The notes under the pieces were generated by a model. That model did not search any database. It was not told where the DNA came from and saw only the letters and a list, made by a program, of their open reading frames with translations. From NCBI RefSeq assembly GCF_040655075.1, contig NZ_JBFAJC010000036.1, forward strand, positions 45,536-109,535: DNA of 64,000 nucleotides, given 5' to 3'. The position numbers and the translations under genes were made by a program. This stretch comes from Actinoallomurus sp040655075. GTDB taxonomy: Bacteria; Actinomycetota; Actinomycetes; Streptosporangiales; Streptosporangiaceae. Each line of letters starts with the position of its first letter. The first letter of the stretch is position 1. Below are positions 48,920 through 57,026 of this stretch, piece by piece.

Positions 48920-50113
48920 TCATTCGGTTGTGAGGGCGACGGTCGGCGGAAGGCGGGCGGCTCGGACGGCCGGGTAGAGGCCCGCGAGCATGCCGACGAC
49001 CAGGGTTGCGACGAAGGCGCCGCCTGGGGCCCAGACCGGCACGGTTGGTGGCCAGCCCTGCCAGGTGGCGTAGCCGATCGTGACGGCCGTGCCGATGACC
49101 AGGCCTGCCGTGCCGCCGAGGGCCGACAGGATCAGCGACTCCGCGAGGAACTGGGTGCGGATCTGGGCACGGGTCGCGCCCAGGGAGCGCCGCAGGCCGA
49201 TCTCGCCTCGGCGTTCCAGCACCGAGATGACCATCGTGTTGGCGACGCCCACGCCGCCGACCAGCAGCGCCACCGCGCCCAGGCCGAGCAGCAGCGTCGT
49301 GAACGTTCCAGCGGCGGCCGCGCGGGCGGCGAGCGCGTCCGAGGGGCGCGACACCGCGACCTCCTCCGGATGCTCCGGGTTCACCGTGCGCGGGAGCACG
49401 TCCCGTACGGCGTCGACCGAGCTGTCGGGGGAGCGTTCGTAGATCGTGGTCGGGTGGCCGTCGAAGCCCAGATGTGTATGAGCCGCCGCGAAGCCGACCA
49501 TCGCGGCGCGGTCGATCTCGGGGGCGAGGGGGAGCGGATCGAGGATGCCGATGACGGTGAACCAGCGGTTCTCGACCCAGACGGGCATGCCGACGCGGTC
49601 GACGCCGAGTCGTTCCGCCGACACCGCGCCGAGGACGACGGCCGGGTAGCGGGCGGTCGCGTCGTTGAGCCAGGTGCCGGCGCGAACCCGCCCGCCGAGC
49701 GTGTGGAGCAGCTCCAAGGTGGTGGCCTCGACCGTGATGCCGCCGGTCTCCTCGCGGGGGATGCGGTCGGTGCGGCGGACGGACGCGGACAGGTCGCCGG
49801 TCGCGCTCACCGTCGTGACGGGGCCGATCCGGCCCACCATCGTGGCCGAGTCGACAGAGAGCGTTGTCGTGCCCCCACTGATCGTCTCAGCCGCCTTGAC
49901 GCGGAGCAGGTTGGTGCCGAGCCGGTCGAGCTGCCGCAGCAGCCGCTCCTGACCCGATGCGGAAATGCCGATCACCGCGACCATGGTGGCGATGCCGATC
50001 GCGATTCCCAGGGCAGACAGCGCGACTCGGGCGGGCCGGGAGCGCAGCCCGGACGCGCCGGTGCGCGCGACGTCGCGGGGGCGGAGCCGGGCGGGGGCGA
50101 GCGGTGCCGTCAC
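48920..50113 (-). CDS. MacB-type ABC transporter permease
   Basis: This 397-residue permease has the MacB/FtsX topology. TM1 is near 30-50 (VALSALGIAIGIATMVAVIGISASG), followed by an extracytoplasmic domain of about 200 residues. Three C-terminal TMs include LLLGLGAVALLVGGVGVANTMVISVLERRGEIGLRRSLGATRAQI. It forms a tripartite-like exporter with the ATPase and the HlyD-type adaptor upstream. Substrates of actinobacterial MacAB-like systems include peptides and lipids; which one applies here is unknown. The GTG at 50113 overlaps the ATPase stop (GTGA). Confidence 0.9.
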   Translation of the reverse strand: MTAPLAPARLRPRDVARTGASGLRSRPARVALSALGIAIGIATMVAVIGISASGQERLLRQLDRLGTNLLRVKAAETISGGTTTLSVDSATMVGRIGPVTTVSATGDLSASVRRTDRIPREETGGITVEATTLELLHTLGGRVRAGTWLNDATARYPAVVLGAVSAERLGVDRVGMPVWVENRWFTVIGILDPLPLAPEIDRAAMVGFAAAHTHLGFDGHPTTIYERSPDSSVDAVRDVLPRTVNPEHPEEVAVSRPSDALAARAAAAGTFTTLLLGLGAVALLVGGVGVANTMVISVLERRGEIGLRRSLGATRAQIRTQFLAESLILSALGGTAGLVIGTAVTIGYATWQGWPPTVPVWAPGGAFVATLVVGMLAGLYPAVRAARLPPTVALTTE

Positions 50114-50847
50114 CTTGGTTCGTCCTTCGTCAGCGCGGCGACGCGGCGATGCCCGGCACCGGTTCCGTCGTCGGCGGTGACGCGGCCGTCGCGCATTCGT
50201 ACGCGGCGCGGGCACCACTCGGCGATCTCGGAGTCGTGGGTGATGAGGACGACCGTCGTCCCCCGTACGTGCAGGTCGCGGAGCACGGCCAGGACCTCCG
50301 AGCCCGAGGCCGAGTCGAGGCTGCCGGTCGGTTCGTCGGCCAGGAGCAGCGGAGGGTCGCCCGCCACCGCACGGGCGATGGCGACCCGCTGCTGCTCGCC
50401 GCCGGACAGCTGGTGCGGCCGGTGGTCCAGACGGTGGCCGAGGCCGACGCGTTCCAGGGCGGCGTGGGCGCGTTCGCGGCGGAGGCGCGGGGCCATGCCG
50501 GTGTACAGCAGTCCGTCGGCGACGTTGTCGAGTGCGGACGTACCGGCGGCGAGGTGGAATCGCTGGAAGACGAAGCCGAGGCACGTCGCGCGCAGCGCCG
50601 ACAGCCGCCGGTCGGCCCGGCGCCCGGAACCCGGTGCCGACACGTCGTGTCCAGCGATGCGTACGGTGCCCGACGACGGACGGTCCAGCGTGCCGATCAG
50701 GTGGAGCAGCGTGGACTTGCCCGATCCGGACGGGCCGACGATGGCGAGCAGTTCGCCGGGCTCGACGGCCAGGTCGACCCCGCGCAGAGCCTCCACCCGA
50801 CCGTGCCGTTTGGTCACGCCGTCGACCTCGACGATGAGGGGCGTCAC
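50110..50847 (-). CDS. MacB-type ABC transporter ATPase
   Basis: This 245-residue ATPase of the LolD/MacB class has Walker A GPSGSGKS, signature LSGGEQQRVAIARA, Walker B LLLADEPTGSLD and the switch in VLITHDSEIAEW. The real start is GTG 50847, giving TPLIVEVDGVTKRHGRVEALRGV. Upstream of it the start region has been duplicated three more times, at 50885, 50923 and 50960. The preceding adaptor gene stop overlaps only the most distal copy. Confidence 0.92.
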   Translation of the reverse strand: MTPLIVEVDGVTKRHGRVEALRGVDLAVEPGELLAIVGPSGSGKSTLLHLIGTLDRPSSGTVRIAGHDVSAPGSGRRADRRLSALRATCLGFVFQRFHLAAGTSALDNVADGLLYTGMAPRLRRERAHAALERVGLGHRLDHRPHQLSGGEQQRVAIARAVAGDPPLLLADEPTGSLDSASGSEVLAVLRDLHVRGTTVVLITHDSEIAEWCPRRVRMRDGRVTADDGTGAGHRRVAALTKDEPR

Positions 50848-50960
50848 TGGGCGGGCCCCTCGACCTTGGCGATGAGTAGCGTCACTGGGCGGGCCCCTCG
50901 ACCTCGACGATGAGTAGCGTCACTGTGCAGGCCCCCGCCCTTGACGGTGAGGGGCATCAC
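50848..50960. repeat. 38-bp minisatellite of duplicated start region upstream of the ATPase gene
   Basis: Reading the minus strand, GTGACGCTACTCATCGTC-type units begin at 50960 (diverged), 50923 and 50885, before the true start at 50847. The periods are 37, 38 and 38 bp. Each of the two inner units reads as a 13-codon ORF ending CAG-TGA, where the TGA overlaps the next GTG by GTGA. Confidence 0.9.
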
Positions 50961-52039
50961 TGGCTGGGCACCCCGACCTTCATGCCGGGTGTCAGTCCTG
51001 CCCCGGAGATCTCCACCCGGCCGCTGCCGTACATGCCGGTCGTCACGGCGACGATCCGCCGCGCACCGCCCGGGTCGACGACCTCGACGCCGAACCCGCC
51101 TTCCCGCAGCGCCAGCAGGGCCTCGACCGGCACGCTGAGCACGTCACTGCGGCGTCGGCTCTCCATCGTCACCGTCACCGGTGCCTGGTCCAGCGTGCTT
51201 GACCGCTTCCCGCCGGTCAGCGTGACCTCGACATCGATGGTCGCCGCCGGGCTCTGACCCGATGAGGGAGTGTCGCCCTGGGTGTTCTTCTTGTGGGCGA
51301 CGGTCCCCACCGAGGTGATCCGTCCGGTCGCGGTCGCGCCGCCGGGGAGCTGCACGGAGACGGTACGGCCCTTCTGGGCCGTCTCCTGCTCGTTGGCGTC
51401 CAGGTCGACGTGTACGACGTGGCGGGTACCGGTGACGGACAGGACCTGCCGCCCGGGGCCGATCCGATCGCCGACCGCCGCCTTCGCCTCGACGACACGC
51501 ACGTCGGACGGCAGGAACACGACCTTCGCGGCGTCGACCGACCCGGTCTGCTTCAGGCCGTGGTCCTTCTGCCAGCGGCGTACGGCCTCGGCGGTCGCGG
51601 TGGAGAACGTACGGTCCACGGTCAGCCCGTCGCCGTACCCGAGGTCCTGGAGGGCGTTCTCCAGCTGCCGTACGTCGGGGCCGGCCGTGACGCCCGGCCC
51701 GAGTGTCCGGTACAGGGGCACGGCGCCGTGCATGAGCACCACGGGCCGGCGGTCGACCGCGTACAGAGTGCCGCCCTGCCTGATCACCCGACCCGAAGAG
51801 GGGACCGACGTGACCGTACCGGTGCTCTGCGCGGTGATCCGGCGTTCGGCGGCGTACGTCAACGTGCCGTCCACCGTGATCGTGTCGACCAGGTCGCCAC
51901 GCCTGATGTCGGCGGTCGACAGAGCCGTCCGCCCGGCGGCCCGCGGGCCCTGCTCCCCGGAGCCGAAGAGAAGGGCGCCGCCGGCCACGGCCGTCACCCC
52001 GAGCGCCACAGCACCGATGACGAGCGGGACGCGTCTCAT
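50957..52039 (-). CDS. HlyD/MacA-type adaptor with peptidoglycan-binding domain
   Basis: This 360-residue adaptor has an N-terminal membrane anchor (VPLVIGAVALGVTAVAGGALLF). A barrel-sandwich half (VDTITVDGTLTYAAERRITAQSTGTVT) follows, then a peptidoglycan_binding_1 domain at about 130-165 (DVRQLENALQDLGYGDGLTVDRTFSTATAEAVRRWQ). The second half includes RTVSVQLPGGATATGRITSVG and VPVEALLALREGGFGVEVV. It presumably links the MacB-type permease to the cell wall. ATG 52039 overlaps the upstream lipoprotein gene stop (ATGA). Confidence 0.88.
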   Translation of the reverse strand: MRRVPLVIGAVALGVTAVAGGALLFGSGEQGPRAAGRTALSTADIRRGDLVDTITVDGTLTYAAERRITAQSTGTVTSVPSSGRVIRQGGTLYAVDRRPVVLMHGAVPLYRTLGPGVTAGPDVRQLENALQDLGYGDGLTVDRTFSTATAEAVRRWQKDHGLKQTGSVDAAKVVFLPSDVRVVEAKAAVGDRIGPGRQVLSVTGTRHVVHVDLDANEQETAQKGRTVSVQLPGGATATGRITSVGTVAHKKNTQGDTPSSGQSPAATIDVEVTLTGGKRSSTLDQAPVTVTMESRRRSDVLSVPVEALLALREGGFGVEVVDPGGARRIVAVTTGMYGSGRVEISGAGLTPGMKVGVPSQ

Positions 52040-52530
52040 CCGCTCGCGCCCATCGTCTTGCCGCATTCCTTCATCGCCGCCTCCATCCGGGCCTTGTTCT
52101 TCACGCCGCTCAGATCCGGCGGCGGTCCGCCGAGGGAGCCGGGCTTGGGATCGGGCCAGTCGAAGCCGTGCGCGCGCATGCACCGTGCGAGTTTCAGGAA
52201 CCGGTCCCGGGTCTGCGGGTCGTTCGGGTCGACCGTGTAGCCGCCCATCGCCTTCTGCCACTGGGCGCAGGCGTCCATTGCGCGCTGCGGGATCGTGATG
52301 CCGCCCGAGGGGATCTTCTTCGGGTCGTCGGGGTAGTCGGGGACGCCGTTCTGCCGCAGGCAGCGCGCGTACATCAGACGGGCCTGCTCGGGTGAGAGGG
52401 ACGCCGATGCCCGCGTATGGGCGGAGGCCTTCCCACCTCCCGCGCTGGCGACGCCGTCGCCGGACCGGCCGCCGCCACACGCGGCAACAAGCAAGAACGG
52501 CAGGACGAGCAGGGACGATGCGCGTTTCAT
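52036..52530 (-). CDS. Lipoprotein, first gene of exporter operon
   Basis: This 164-residue lipoprotein has the lipobox VAAC after SLLVLPFLL. The mature protein has three short Cys-containing helices (LMYARCLRQNGVPDYPDDP, MDACAQWQKAMGG, RCMRAHGFDWPDP, KECGK). This is a pattern seen in small lipoproteins encoded with HlyD/MacB operons in actinobacteria. It is likely a surface partner of the exporter; its ligand is unknown. GAGGAGTG precedes the ATG at 52530. Confidence 0.82.
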   Translation of the reverse strand: MKRASSLLVLPFLLVAACGGGRSGDGVASAGGGKASAHTRASASLSPEQARLMYARCLRQNGVPDYPDDPKKIPSGGITIPQRAMDACAQWQKAMGGYTVDPNDPQTRDRFLKLARCMRAHGFDWPDPKPGSLGGPPPDLSGVKNKARMEAAMKECGKTMGASG

Positions 52531-52678
52531 GGACACTCCTCGGTGTTGGTTCGGCTTACTGGCGGCGGTCGAGGGCATGCGGAAGTACCCGCCGGTCACC
52601 GTCGGGACCGGCGAGGGGTCGAGGTCTCAGGGGCGCGCGATCACGGCCTCAGGGCCGCGATCGACACGTGTTCGCGGG

Positions 52679-53554
52679 TCAGTGCCGCGCCGAGCAGTCC
52701 GTGGAGACCGGCCACGGGTGGGGGTTACGGTCGGGCGCGGCGACCAGAAGGGCCTTCCCTTGTTCGGTCAGCCAGCCCTCGTGGACGTACCAGAAGGCGG
52801 GCACGTCGGAGCGGGGTCCCTTCAGCGGCACCGCGAAGACCCCGATCACGACGCCTCGCCGGCTCAGCATCGATCGCACCTCGCCGGCGGTCCGGTTGAC
52901 GAAGGCCTCGCACTGCAGCGGCTCGCCGAGGTTGTTGAGCTGGCCGAACGCCGCGAACCGCTCGCCGGGCCGACCCTTCCGGCCGAGCATGACGCTCGCC
53001 TTGCCGCGATACCCCGCCGGGATCTTCAACCCGATCGCGCAGCTCCAGGAGTCCTCACAGCCTCCCGGACGGGTGATGGGCGAGATCAGGTCCTTCCGGC
53101 GCGCGATCTCCTCATTGGTCAGGCCGTTGTACCTCTGGTCGAAGGGCGGCATGACGGCTCCGACGAGACCCGGCGACACCGGTTTCACGGTGAGGGAGAC
53201 GTTGATGCCACGGTCGCGGAGCTCTTTGGCGTACCGGGCAGGATCGGCGAAGAGCTGTTTCACGGTGATGACGTAGTAGCCGCCCTCCTGCCGGATGTCG
53301 AGGGCGTTCGCGGCGTGGGGACCGAGTACCCCGGGCAGCAGCCAGCTGACCGCCACGGCACAGGCCGCGAACGCGGCGACGAGCGGCACGGCGAACCGGC
53401 GCCGCGTCAGGCGAGAACGCGGACGAACGACGGAGCGGGCCGGGTACGGGGCATCGGTCGTGATCTCCCGCAGGAGTTCGCGCGCTCCAGTGGTCATTCC
53501 GGGGCCCGGGTCGGGGGCGATCAGGGAGACCAGGCGATCGATGTCCCGCTTCAT
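52679..53554 (-). CDS. Single-pass membrane protein paired with ECF sigma factor
   Basis: This 291-residue protein is coupled to the sigma gene by ATGA. The N-terminus (about 1-50) is cytoplasmic and could bind sigma. A TM follows at about 53-75 (FAVPLVAAFAACAVAVSWLL). The extracytoplasmic domain of about 215 residues has a Cys pair in GCEDSWSC and ends TDCSARH. The position suggests an anti-sigma factor, but the N-terminal part lacks a recognisable zinc motif. It could instead be a sigma-controlled surface protein. Confidence 0.75.
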   Translation of the reverse strand: MKRDIDRLVSLIAPDPGPGMTTGARELLREITTDAPYPARSVVRPRSRLTRRRFAVPLVAAFAACAVAVSWLLPGVLGPHAANALDIRQEGGYYVITVKQLFADPARYAKELRDRGINVSLTVKPVSPGLVGAVMPPFDQRYNGLTNEEIARRKDLISPITRPGGCEDSWSCAIGLKIPAGYRGKASVMLGRKGRPGERFAAFGQLNNLGEPLQCEAFVNRTAGEVRSMLSRRGVVIGVFAVPLKGPRSDVPAFWYVHEGWLTEQGKALLVAAPDRNPHPWPVSTDCSARH

Positions 53555-54108
53555 CGGCGTTCCTCCACGAGTGCGGTGGCCCGCGAGCCGTACCGGGTGA
53601 CGTCGAGCCCGGCCGAGTCGAGCTCCTTGGCGAGGCGCTTGCGGGCGCGGTGCAGCTGGACGCGTACGGCGCCGCGCGACCGGCCCAGGACCCTGGCGGC
53701 CTCGGCCGGGGTGAGGCCCTCCCAGCCGACCAGCGAGAGCAGCTCCCGGTCGTCGTCGCCGAGCCGCCGGAACGCCTCGCGGACCGCGCCGACGTCCCGG
53801 CCGGTGGCCGGGACGTCCTCGGCCCACGCGCTCAGCTCCGCCCGCAGCCTCGTGGCGAGGGCGGTCCGCCGGGACTCCCCGCGCCGGTGGTTGGCGAGCA
53901 CCCGCCGTGCCACGCCGTACAGCCACAGCCGGGCCTCGTCGCCGTCCGGGATGTCGGCCACCCGGCGCCACGCGGTCGCGAACGTCTCGGCGATCGCGTC
54001 CGCCGCGTCGTCCGGAGAGTCGGTCCGCCGCCGGACGTAGCTGAGCACGGCCGCGTAGTGCGCCATGTACACCGCCTCGAAACGCTGCTCGGGGTCGGGT
54101 GGACCCAT
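53551..54108 (-). CDS. ECF RNA polymerase sigma factor
   Basis: This 185-residue sigma factor has region 2 (AVLSYVRRRTDSPDDAADAIAETFATAWRRVADIP, LWLYGVARRVLANHRR) and region 4 (LGDDDRELLSLVGWEGLTPAEAARVLGRSRGAVRVQLHRARKRL). It is cotranscribed with the membrane protein that follows. No autoregulated promoter could be identified in the 80 bp upstream, which is AT-richer than average (GTTACATGGCTTTAGTTATC). Confidence 0.9.
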   Translation of the reverse strand: MGPPDPEQRFEAVYMAHYAAVLSYVRRRTDSPDDAADAIAETFATAWRRVADIPDGDEARLWLYGVARRVLANHRRGESRRTALATRLRAELSAWAEDVPATGRDVGAVREAFRRLGDDDRELLSLVGWEGLTPAEAARVLGRSRGAVRVQLHRARKRLAKELDSAGLDVTRYGSRATALVEERR

Positions 54109-54188
54109 GCCACGGTCCTTCCGATGGGGGCTCGTCGACCAAGCAGATGTCCGGACATCGAGGACTGTTACATGGCTTTAGTTATCTC

Positions 54189-55148
54189 CTACCGTTCGTG
54201 ACCCGCGGTGAGCCAGCCGGCGTAGTCACGGACGGCGCGTTCGACGTCGTACGCGGGCTCGAAGCCGGTGTCCTCCCGCAGGCGGGTGATGTCGAGGTAG
54301 GCGTCCCGCGCCGGAGCGCCCGGGCCACGGCCGTTCGGCAGGTCGATCGCCGGGGCGTCCGGAAGGACGGTCCGGATGGCGGTGACGACCTCGGCATTGG
54401 TCGTCACCCGGCCAGAGCCGACGTTGTACGTGCGGTGGTTCAGGTTCTCGGCCGTCTGGAGGAGGGCGATGGCCCGGCCGCAGTCCCTGACGTAGCAGTA
54501 GTCGCTTCCGTCACCGCCGTACGCGGGTCGGCGCGGCGCCGAGAAGTCCGGCGCCTCGCCCCGTACGGCGGCGTGGACCAGGCGGGGTACTGGGAAGAAC
54601 ACCGACTCCGGGCGGCCGAGCGGGCCCCAGATCGCCGCGATGCGGAGGTTGACCAGGTCCAGGCCGCTTCGCTCGGCGACCGAGGTCGCCAGGAGCTCTG
54701 AGCTCTTCTTGTACGCGGGGATCGGGTGGGGCGCCGTCATGGGCAGGGCGGCGTCCTCGCGGAACGGGACGTCGTCGACGCCGGCGTAGACGCCGATCGT
54801 GCTGGCGACGCAGACACGCCGTACGCCCCAGGCCGAGGCGGCCCGCAGCGCGTTGAGCAGGCCCCGCAGGTTGACCTCGAATTCGTCGACCGGATCGAGC
54901 GCCCCGATGGCCGCGCCGGCGAGATGCACGATCCCGGTGATCTCGTGCCGCTCGCCGAGATCGAGGAACGCCTCCCGGTCGGTGACGTCGAGGTCCTCGA
55001 CGACGGCGCGTCCGCCGATCTCGTCGCTCAGGAACGCCGGGATCCGGGCCGTACGGCGCCGGGTGAGCACACAGGACTCGCCGAGGTCGAGCAGTGCGCG
55101 AGCGGTGTGGGAGCCGATGAAGCCGAGCCCACCGGTGATGAGGATCAT
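54189..55148 (-). CDS. NAD-dependent epimerase/dehydratase
   Basis: This 319-residue extended SDR has GGLGFIGSHTARALLDLGE for NAD binding. The catalytic Tyr/Lys is IPAYKKSSELLA, and VASTIGVYAGV supplies the catalytic Ser/Thr. The C-terminus has YNVGSGRVTTNAEVV. It acts on a nucleotide sugar or a similar hydroxy/keto substrate, which is not identifiable. Divergent from a MarR gene with palindromes between the two starts, it is probably a target of that regulator. Confidence 0.88.
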   Translation of the reverse strand: MILITGGLGFIGSHTARALLDLGESCVLTRRRTARIPAFLSDEIGGRAVVEDLDVTDREAFLDLGERHEITGIVHLAGAAIGALDPVDEFEVNLRGLLNALRAASAWGVRRVCVASTIGVYAGVDDVPFREDAALPMTAPHPIPAYKKSSELLATSVAERSGLDLVNLRIAAIWGPLGRPESVFFPVPRLVHAAVRGEAPDFSAPRRPAYGGDGSDYCYVRDCGRAIALLQTAENLNHRTYNVGSGRVTTNAEVVTAIRTVLPDAPAIDLPNGRGPGAPARDAYLDITRLREDTGFEPAYDVERAVRDYAGWLTAGHER

Positions 55149-55167
55149 GGCCGTCCTTCACAGAAGT

Positions 55168-55217
55168 CATTAGCGTGCTAATGAGACGGTAGCGGGAAGG
55201 TCATTAGCATGCAATCG
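55168..55217. promoter_or_regulatory. MarR operator candidates
   Basis: CATTAGCGTGCTAATG at 55168-55183 is a perfect 16-bp palindrome. CATTAGCATGCAATCG at 55202-55217 shares its left half-site and an imperfect right half. Both lie between the divergent epimerase and MarR starts, a textbook location for autoregulation. Confidence 0.65.
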
Positions 55218-55234
55218 ACCTCTAGGATCGGTAC

Positions 55235-55681
55235 GTGGACGAGTTCCTGACCCTGCTCACCCAGACGCACAAGCTGCTGGCCGCCGCATCGGACGAGGCG
55301 ATGAGCCGCCACGGCGTCCGTATCGGCCAGAACCTCATCCTCGAGGTGCTCTGGGAGACCGACGGCCTGACGCCCGGCGAGATCGCCTCCCGCTCCCGCC
55401 TTCCGATCACGACACCGACGATCGTGAACACCGCCACGCGCATGGAGGCAGCCGGCCTGCTCACCCGCCGCCGCGACCCGAACGACGGCCGCCTCGTCCG
55501 CCTCTACCTCACCGACCGCGCCCGCGCCGCCCAGCGCCCGATCCAGGAGGCACGCCGCGACCTGGCGGAGCACGCGACCGCCACCCTCACCGACGAGGAG
55601 CGACTCCACCTCCGCACCGCCCTCACCAAAATCATCCAGCAGCTCACCGCAGAAGCGGCTGAAACAGACCGGGAGGGATGA
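55235..55681 (+). CDS. MarR family regulator
   Basis: This 148-residue winged-helix regulator contains LTPGEIASRSRLPITTPTIVNTATRMEAAGLLTRRRDPNDGRLVRLYLT (helix and wing, about 49-97). It starts with GTG at 55235. Two CATTAGC palindromes sit directly upstream. The likely target is the divergent epimerase gene and its own promoter. Confidence 0.88.
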   Translation: MDEFLTLLTQTHKLLAAASDEAMSRHGVRIGQNLILEVLWETDGLTPGEIASRSRLPITTPTIVNTATRMEAAGLLTRRRDPNDGRLVRLYLTDRARAAQRPIQEARRDLAEHATATLTDEERLHLRTALTKIIQQLTAEAAETDREG

Positions 55682-55767
55682 CTCTTCCGCGGCACTCGGC
55701 CGTCGACCGATGGATTCCGGCGCCTCCCCGGATCTCTATCTACGCAAGGGGACTAGAGGAGGCAGAC

Positions 55768-56526
55768 ATGCAGGGTTCCACACGGATCGAAGGATCGGTG
55801 GCGTTGGTCACCGGCGCCAACAGGGGCATCGGGCTCGCGATCACGGAGGCGCTGCTCGAGCGCGGCGCCACGAAGGTCTACGCCGCGGCGCGTGATCCGA
55901 AGACGCTTGAGGTGTTGCGCGAGCGCTACGCCTCTCGCCTGGTTCCGGTGCGGTTGGACGTCACGGACACCGAACAGGTCGCCGAGGTCGCACGCCAGGC
56001 CACGGACGTCGATCTGCTGTTCAACAACGCGGGCGCGTTCGAGCCGACAGAGCTGACCGACGAGGCGATCGTCGACGTGGCTCGGCGCGAGATGGAGGTC
56101 AACTACTTCGGGGCCCTACGGATGCTGCGGAGCTTCGCGGACACGCTGGCGCGGCGCGGCGGCGTGATCGTCAACGTCGGTTCGGCGGCCGGGCTCACCA
56201 ACGTGCCGCTCCAGCCCACGTACAGCGCCTCGAAGGCCGCGCAGCATTCTCTGACCCAGGCGTCCCGCGCGCTGCTGGCGGCTCGGGGCGTGACCGTGCA
56301 CGGCGTCTACCCGGGACCGGTCGACACCGACATGACCAAGGACCTCCCGCCTCAGTTCGAGAAGACCCCGCCTGAGGACGTCGCGAAGGCGATCCTCGAC
56401 GGCGTTGAGGCGGGCGATGAGGACATCTTCCCGGACCCGTTCGCCGCGGCCTTCGGCGAGCAGTTCCACGCCTCGCCGAAGAGCGTGGAGCGGCAGATGG
56501 CGGCGATCGTCGCGGTCCCGGCGTAA
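55768..56526 (+). CDS. SDR family oxidoreductase
   Basis: This 252-residue classical-type SDR has the cofactor motif TGANRGIG, NNAGAFEP, the catalytic Ser in VNVGSAAG and YSASK (Tyr-Lys pair). The start at 55768 was chosen for its strong ribosome binding site (AGAGGAGGCAGAC). The sequence upstream in frame is not family-like. It is probably NADP-dependent with an unknown alcohol or ketone substrate. It stands between a MarR gene and a VOC/sigma pair. Confidence 0.9.
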   Translation: MQGSTRIEGSVALVTGANRGIGLAITEALLERGATKVYAAARDPKTLEVLRERYASRLVPVRLDVTDTEQVAEVARQATDVDLLFNNAGAFEPTELTDEAIVDVARREMEVNYFGALRMLRSFADTLARRGGVIVNVGSAAGLTNVPLQPTYSASKAAQHSLTQASRALLAARGVTVHGVYPGPVDTDMTKDLPPQFEKTPPEDVAKAILDGVEAGDEDIFPDPFAAAFGEQFHASPKSVERQMAAIVAVPA

Positions 56527-56642
56527 GGGTGCTCTATCGGGCCGCCTGCGGCGGCTCTGTTCGGGTGCGGCTCACGCAGGCGTCAGCCACGTCGAACAGG
56601 GTCCGCCGCAGGCGGGACCACTCCGTACAGAGGAGCTGGAAG

Positions 56643-57026
56643 ATGCAACAGGTCATGGGTCTCCCCGTCGTGCACCTGGAGCTGCACACGCACGATCCTT
56701 CCGGCGCGAGCGCGTTCTACGGTCGGGTTCTGCGGTGGTCCACGGAGCGGATCGAGGCTCGCTGGGGTTCCTACCACGCGCTCGCGTTCGGCGGCCCACT
56801 CGACGGTGGGATCGTGGAGTGCGGTGCGACCTGCGCGACCTGGCTTCCCTACGTGGAGGTCGAGGAGATCGAGGCGATCACCGAGCGGGCGCGCCGACTC
56901 GGCGCGACGGTGCTGCTCGAGCCGCGGGAGGGACCGGCGGGGTGGCGCAGCGTGCTGGCCACGAGCGAGGGTGGCGAGATCGCGCTCTGGCAGCCCAAAC
57001 GGCGTCTCGGAAGGGGACGGGAATGA
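56643..57026 (+). CDS. VOC (glyoxalase-like) protein
   Basis: This 127-residue single VOC domain contains VVHLELHTHDPSGASAFYGRVLRW, GGPLDGGIVECG and a C-terminal VLATSEGGEIALWQPK. Such proteins bind a metal or small ligand. The stop overlaps the following sigma gene by ATGA, so the pair is cotranslated. Actinobacteria often encode a VOC or DGPF protein next to this sigma group. The strong ribosome binding site GAGGAGCTGGAAG supports the start. Confidence 0.87.
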   Translation: MQQVMGLPVVHLELHTHDPSGASAFYGRVLRWSTERIEARWGSYHALAFGGPLDGGIVECGATCATWLPYVEVEEIEAITERARRLGATVLLEPREGPAGWRSVLATSEGGEIALWQPKRRLGRGRE

